Source: Megasphaera sp. AM44-1BH
GTDB lineage: Bacteria > Bacillota > Negativicutes > Veillonellales > Megasphaeraceae
Reading direction: 5' to 3'
DNA: 26,267 nucleotides
Assembly (NCBI RefSeq): GCF_003467125.1
Contig: NZ_QSFA01000025.1
Coordinates: 1 to 26,267, forward strand
Shown here one piece after another: positions 23,758 through 26,267 of this stretch. The translations under genes were made by a program, and so were the position numbers. Under the pieces are notes generated by a model. It was not told the DNA's origin, ran no database searches, and worked only from the letters and a program-made list of their open reading frames with translations. Numbering within the stretch: the first letter of the stretch is position 1; each line of letters starts with the position of its first letter.

Positions 23758-24732
23758 TCAAATTGCGGCACAAGCAGTTTTGACAAAAGATAAATGGGAA
23801 GGACGGCAGCGCTGCAGCCATTTCAGGTCATATGGCTCATATACGACCTGACGGTACGCATCCACATCCATGAGGGTTCCGTCCCAGTCAGAATGGACAT
23901 CCCCATTCTGCTTAATCAGGATATCATACAAAATATCATAGGTGATCCCTGTTTTGGAATCTTTTTCCACAATCGTGCTGTATGGCAGTGTCTTATGATA
24001 TGTCAGTTCCATTCCTTTATAATCAAAATGGAACCCGCAACGCATACGGCAGCCATCAAGGCCGGTATATGTGGCAATTTGTTTTAAATCATGGAGAATG
24101 CGGTCATCCTTTTCATCGTACAGATTTTCGGGAGTCGTCGCCGTGTAATCAAAACGGAACTGCACAGAAGCACCGGGGATTTTGTGGAACCGTTCCAGAT
24201 ACGGTACCAGTTCCTGCGCCGGATAATTTTTGTATAGTACACAATTGATGCGGAACGGAACCGCCAGCCGGCCCAGCAGGGAATCATTGGATTCTACGAC
24301 GTAATGCTGCATATGCCGGGATACGTTGATGCATGTAATCTTATTCTTATTGTGTTTTGTAAAATTAACGATGTCATCTTCCGTCTGGAATTCAAAAACC
24401 GGCAGCGTCGTATTGATATACACTTTGTGCGTTTCCGGAATCTTATCGAGCATCATCTGTAGAGAATCCAGATTTGCAAACGGTTCGCCACCGGTAAAAA
24501 CATAATCACAATACGGGGTAATCTGATTCATCATTTCAATGCTCTTGCATATCTTTTCTGCCGAAAAGCCTTCTGGATGGGAATATTCTTCTTTGTTGAT
24601 GCAGAAGGGACAATGATTGCGGCAGTTGTACGGAACAAAAATGGTAATAGTCGCTCCGCCTTCACGTGTCTTGTATGGATGTCTTGTTGTCTTAACTGTA
24701 CTTGCAGTAGTATGTACCTGCGTCTGTATCAT
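23758..24732 (-). CDS. Radical SAM protein of unknown function
   Basis: A 324-aa radical SAM enzyme. The cluster motif is CRNHCPFC (Cys37, 41, 44), then VFTGGEPFANLDS (the GGE motif binding SAM), a TIM-barrel body, and a second cysteine pair in DGCRMRCGFHF. No SPASM or twitch multi-cysteine tail is present, and no precursor peptide or partner was found beside it. Overall resemblance is to MoaA/PqqE-like small proteins, without enough to assign a substrate. The ATG at 24732 has GAGG about 11 bases upstream. A strong promoter (24840-24867) and a leader of about 100 bases precede it, and a terminator follows, so it is transcribed alone. Confidence 0.85.
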   Translation of the reverse strand: MIQTQVHTTASTVKTTRHPYKTREGGATITIFVPYNCRNHCPFCINKEEYSHPEGFSAEKICKSIEMMNQITPYCDYVFTGGEPFANLDSLQMMLDKIPETHKVYINTTLPVFEFQTEDDIVNFTKHNKNKITCINVSRHMQHYVVESNDSLLGRLAVPFRINCVLYKNYPAQELVPYLERFHKIPGASVQFRFDYTATTPENLYDEKDDRILHDLKQIATYTGLDGCRMRCGFHFDYKGMELTYHKTLPYSTIVEKDSKTGITYDILYDILIKQNGDVHSDWDGTLMDVDAYRQVVYEPYDLKWLQRCRPSHLSFVKTACAAI

Positions 24733-24831
24733 ATTCTCATTCGCCTCAAATTCTTTTTACCCAGCCGGGAATGCCCACTCAGCAGGCAGCTAATTTCACA
24801 TCGTTCAGTAATATCCTACAGGCATGGGCAC
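24733..24831 (-). promoter_or_regulatory. Structured leader of the radical SAM mRNA, possible cis-regulatory RNA
   Basis: The predicted transcript (start about 24833) opens with UGCCCA (24825-24830), which pairs with UGGGCA (24772-24777) to form a terminal stem enclosing about 47 bases. A short CCC-GGCU-GGG hairpin and then the GAGG ribosome site follow. A 5'-end terminal stem plus a small hairpin before the ribosome site is how many riboswitches look; the class is not recognised, so this is a hypothesis. Confidence 0.4.
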
Positions 24832-24839
24832 TTATTACT

Positions 24840-24867
24840 ATCATAACACAAATGTCAATATCGTCAA
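24840..24867 (-). promoter_or_regulatory. Promoter of the 324-aa radical SAM gene
   Basis: On the minus strand TTGACG (24862-24867, 5 of 6) and TATGAT (24840-24845, 5 of 6) are 16 bases apart. The expected start is near 24833, giving a 5' leader of about 100 bases. Confidence 0.7.
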
Positions 24868-24917
24868 ATGGTTAACGAGACAGAAATTATGTTATTTTTG
24901 AATTATTTTAGCGAATT

Positions 24918-25970
24918 TCAATTCCTTTTCTCTTTTCCGTCCTCATGGACTTTGAAAAGGCTCTGCGCCAGACTGGTGACGAGACTGCTGCATTCTAGTT
25001 TGTGGGACCAGCTGCGCGGCACAGCATCGGCGCCGTACATGGCACCAGCCATATTGCCACAGACCGCTCCGCATGAGTCACTATCACCATCCTGATTACA
25101 AGCCATAATGACGGCATCTTTCAGCGTGCCCGTTTTCAGCAGGCAGTAAATAGCAAGAGCATATGTTTCTTCCGCAACCCAGCCTTTTCCAATCCGCTTC
25201 ATAGCCCGCCAGGCTTCCCTGTCGGTTACCGCTTCATCAATAGCTCGTATAACCGCTCGTTTTACTCCTTCGTAATGTTCATGTTTTTGTAATATCCGCA
25301 TGACTTCCGGCAGCGTATCTGCCAGTTCGTTTCCCTGACTGAGAAGGGATACGGACGCACTGAGCATTCCTGCTGCCAAATATCCTGTAGGATTGCCATG
25401 AGTCAGCCGCCCGGACTGACATCCCACGTCAAATGCCTTTTCCGGATCACCGGCATAAAACAACCCTACAGGAGCTGCACGCATAATGGAACCGCAGCCT
25501 TTACTGTCATTATCAGCAAAGAGGCTGTCGGACCGACCGCTTCCGGCCAGTGCTGACAGACAGGTTTTACCCGGTGCCCGGCGGGCATATAAGTCTTCTT
25601 CTCCCATCATATCGTAATCCCATTCCTTTTCATGGGCCTGTCTCGTCATCCAGGCAGATTGATCCGGCTGAACGACTTGTTTCGTCTGTGTATAATACCA
25701 GCGCATATACGAGCGGTACAGGCCTTCTTCCGGCGGTAATGCATCATGAGCCGCCCAAAGAAGCCCGTCAGCAGTGAAAAGAGACATTTGTGTATCATCC
25801 GAGATGATGCCTTTTCTTCCATTTGCATCCAGACGCAGTATTGTCCGCAACCCATAAGGACCAAACTTTTTCCGGATTGTATACCAATCGTCAAATTCGA
25901 TGATATACCCCAGGGCATCACCTGTCGCGCCGCCCAGCATACATCCCAGGAATCGGTCACATGTATCCAT
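24918..25970 (-). CDS. ADP-ribosylglycohydrolase family protein (DraG/ARH type)
   Basis: A 350-aa member of the all-helical, divalent-metal-dependent ADP-ribosylglycohydrolase family, which removes ADP-ribose from proteins or small molecules. Seen motifs are GCMLGGATGDALG (9-21), the metal-binding SDDT (57-60), a central GCGSIMRAAPVG block, and the C-terminal metal site DGDSDSCGAVCGNMAGA. No ADP-ribosyltransferase or DraT is in the window, so it is unclear what it reverses. The ATG at 25970 has GGAGG 7 bases upstream; the GTG at 25976 is too close to that site. Its own promoter is at 26027-26054. Confidence 0.93.
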   Translation of the reverse strand: MDTCDRFLGCMLGGATGDALGYIIEFDDWYTIRKKFGPYGLRTILRLDANGRKGIISDDTQMSLFTADGLLWAAHDALPPEEGLYRSYMRWYYTQTKQVVQPDQSAWMTRQAHEKEWDYDMMGEEDLYARRAPGKTCLSALAGSGRSDSLFADNDSKGCGSIMRAAPVGLFYAGDPEKAFDVGCQSGRLTHGNPTGYLAAGMLSASVSLLSQGNELADTLPEVMRILQKHEHYEGVKRAVIRAIDEAVTDREAWRAMKRIGKGWVAEETYALAIYCLLKTGTLKDAVIMACNQDGDSDSCGAVCGNMAGAMYGADAVPRSWSHKLECSSLVTSLAQSLFKVHEDGKEKRN

Positions 25971-26001
25971 TTTCACACCTCCAGCACGTATATTCTGTCC
26001 C

Positions 26002-26016
26002 CTATAATTCTTATAG
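26002..26016. promoter_or_regulatory. Palindrome in the leader of the ADP-ribosylglycohydrolase gene
   Basis: CTATAATTCTTATAG is a perfect inverted repeat (6-base arms, 3-base centre) just downstream of the predicted transcription start (about 26020), where a repressor could act. The sequence is AT-rich, so chance is possible. Confidence 0.35.
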
Positions 26017-26026
26017 TTGTAAAATA

Positions 26027-26054
26027 ATTATAAAAAAGGTTTACAATCTATCAA
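26027..26054 (-). promoter_or_regulatory. Promoter of the ADP-ribosylglycohydrolase gene
   Basis: On the minus strand TTGATA (26049-26054, 5 of 6) and TATAAT (26027-26032, perfect) are 16 bases apart, in an AT-rich region. Expected start is near 26020, about 50 bases from the ATG at 25970. Confidence 0.75.
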
Positions 26055-26115
26055 TATTATTATATTATATAAGATTACACTTTTATTATAGCAGATAATT
26101 TGTCTCTTGTGCAAT

Positions 26116-26155
26116 AAAAAAAGCATCTGCAACAACTGTTGCAGATGCTTTTTTT
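26116..26155 (-). terminator. Terminator of tuf
   Basis: A near-perfect hairpin (GCATCTGCAAC at 26123-26133 and GTTGCAGATGC at 26138-26148) is flanked by A7 (26116-26122) and a T run (26149-26155). It lies past the tuf stop on the minus strand, where the A7 gives a T7 tract. A second palindrome TTTCCTATAGGAAA (26159-26172) lies between it and the stop. Confidence 0.92.
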
Positions 26156-26183
26156 ATTTTTCCTATAGGAAATGCTGGTTTTA

Positions 26184-26267
26184 TCAACCTTCGATTTCGG
26201 AAACAACGCCGGCGCCTACCGTACGGCCGCCTTCGCGGATAGCGAAGCGCAGACCTGCTTCAATAGC
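26184..26267 (-). CDS. tuf: Elongation factor Tu, 3' end (partial)
   Basis: The last 27 codons of EF-Tu, cut by the right edge of the window. The conserved C terminus is readable: LRFAIREGGRTVGAGVV, then SEIEG and stop TGA followed at once by TAA. Domain 3 of EF-Tu ends this way in bacteria. The gene runs in from the right on the minus strand and ends at the 26116-26155 terminator. Confidence 0.95.
   Translation of the reverse strand, partial: AIEAGLRFAIREGGRTVGAGVVSEIEG

Noticed and set aside
26159..26172. Palindrome TTTCCTATAGGAAA considered as a terminator or operator
   Set aside because: It lies between the tuf stop and the real terminator with no T run; too short to assign a role.

Overview
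The window reads as chromosomal DNA from a diderm Bacillota bacterium of the class Negativicutes (Veillonellaceae or Megasphaera-like; genus not certain). The evidence is a set of Bacillota-type clusters (rapZ-yvcK-whiA, pgeF-ylmE-sepF-ylmH-divIVA, addBA) together with a small secreted protein carrying the SLH domain and tail typical of Negativicutes outer-membrane/peptidoglycan anchoring proteins. The DNA is densely coding and close to balanced in GC. No rRNA, tRNA, CRISPR array, prophage or insertion sequence was seen, and no gene-free stretch exceeds about 215 bases.

Layout. 1-963: thiM (thiamine salvage kinase) on the minus strand with its own terminator and promoter. 1132-3384: a plus-strand operon of two paralogous amino-acid-binding lipoproteins flanking a HAD phosphatase, with no permease or ATPase nearby. 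It ends at a perfect 44-base palindrome shared with the convergent operon. 9253-3454 (minus): six tightly packed genes: free-standing SLH protein, Cof-type HAD phosphatase, rapZ, yvcK (with two added membrane segments), whiA, and an unrecognised secreted protein with a lysine-rich tail that overlaps whiA. 12808-9357 (minus): the ylm division cluster pgeF-ylmE-sepF-ylmH-divIVA (ylmG absent), preceded by a TIGR03960-like radical SAM gene at 14537-12789. 14596-14965: a compact plus-strand unit with promoter, 69-codon gene of unknown function and terminator; its promoter shares its -35 box with the divergent radical SAM promoter. 23632-14981 (minus): addB, addA, sdaAB, sdaAA. 24732-23758: an unassigned radical SAM enzyme with a roughly 100-base structured leader. 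25970-24918: an ADP-ribosylglycohydrolase family protein. 26267-26184: the 3' end of tuf.

How it fits together. Much of the window concerns cell wall, division and carbon-flux control: DivIVA, SepF and YlmH (division and placement), WhiA (nucleoid/division), RapZ and YvcK (amino-sugar and carbon metabolism linked to envelope synthesis), PgeF (possible peptidoglycan editing), plus two envelope proteins embedded in the same operon. AddAB handles double-strand-break repair, and SdaAA/SdaAB deaminate serine to pyruvate.

Several annotated starts were moved to agree with Shine-Dalgarno spacing (HAD 1921, whiA GTG 5746, yvcK 7104, Cof HAD 8855, pgeF 12808, radical SAM 14537, addA 20232, addB GTG 23632, ADP-ribosylglycohydrolase 25970). 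I found no unmistakable new multi-gene system. The best leads are the 69-aa gene with shared-promoter architecture, the orphan SBP-HAD-SBP locus with a changed ligand-pocket residue, the SLH and Lys-tail envelope proteins fused into the rapZ-yvcK-whiA operon, and the leader of the radical SAM gene.
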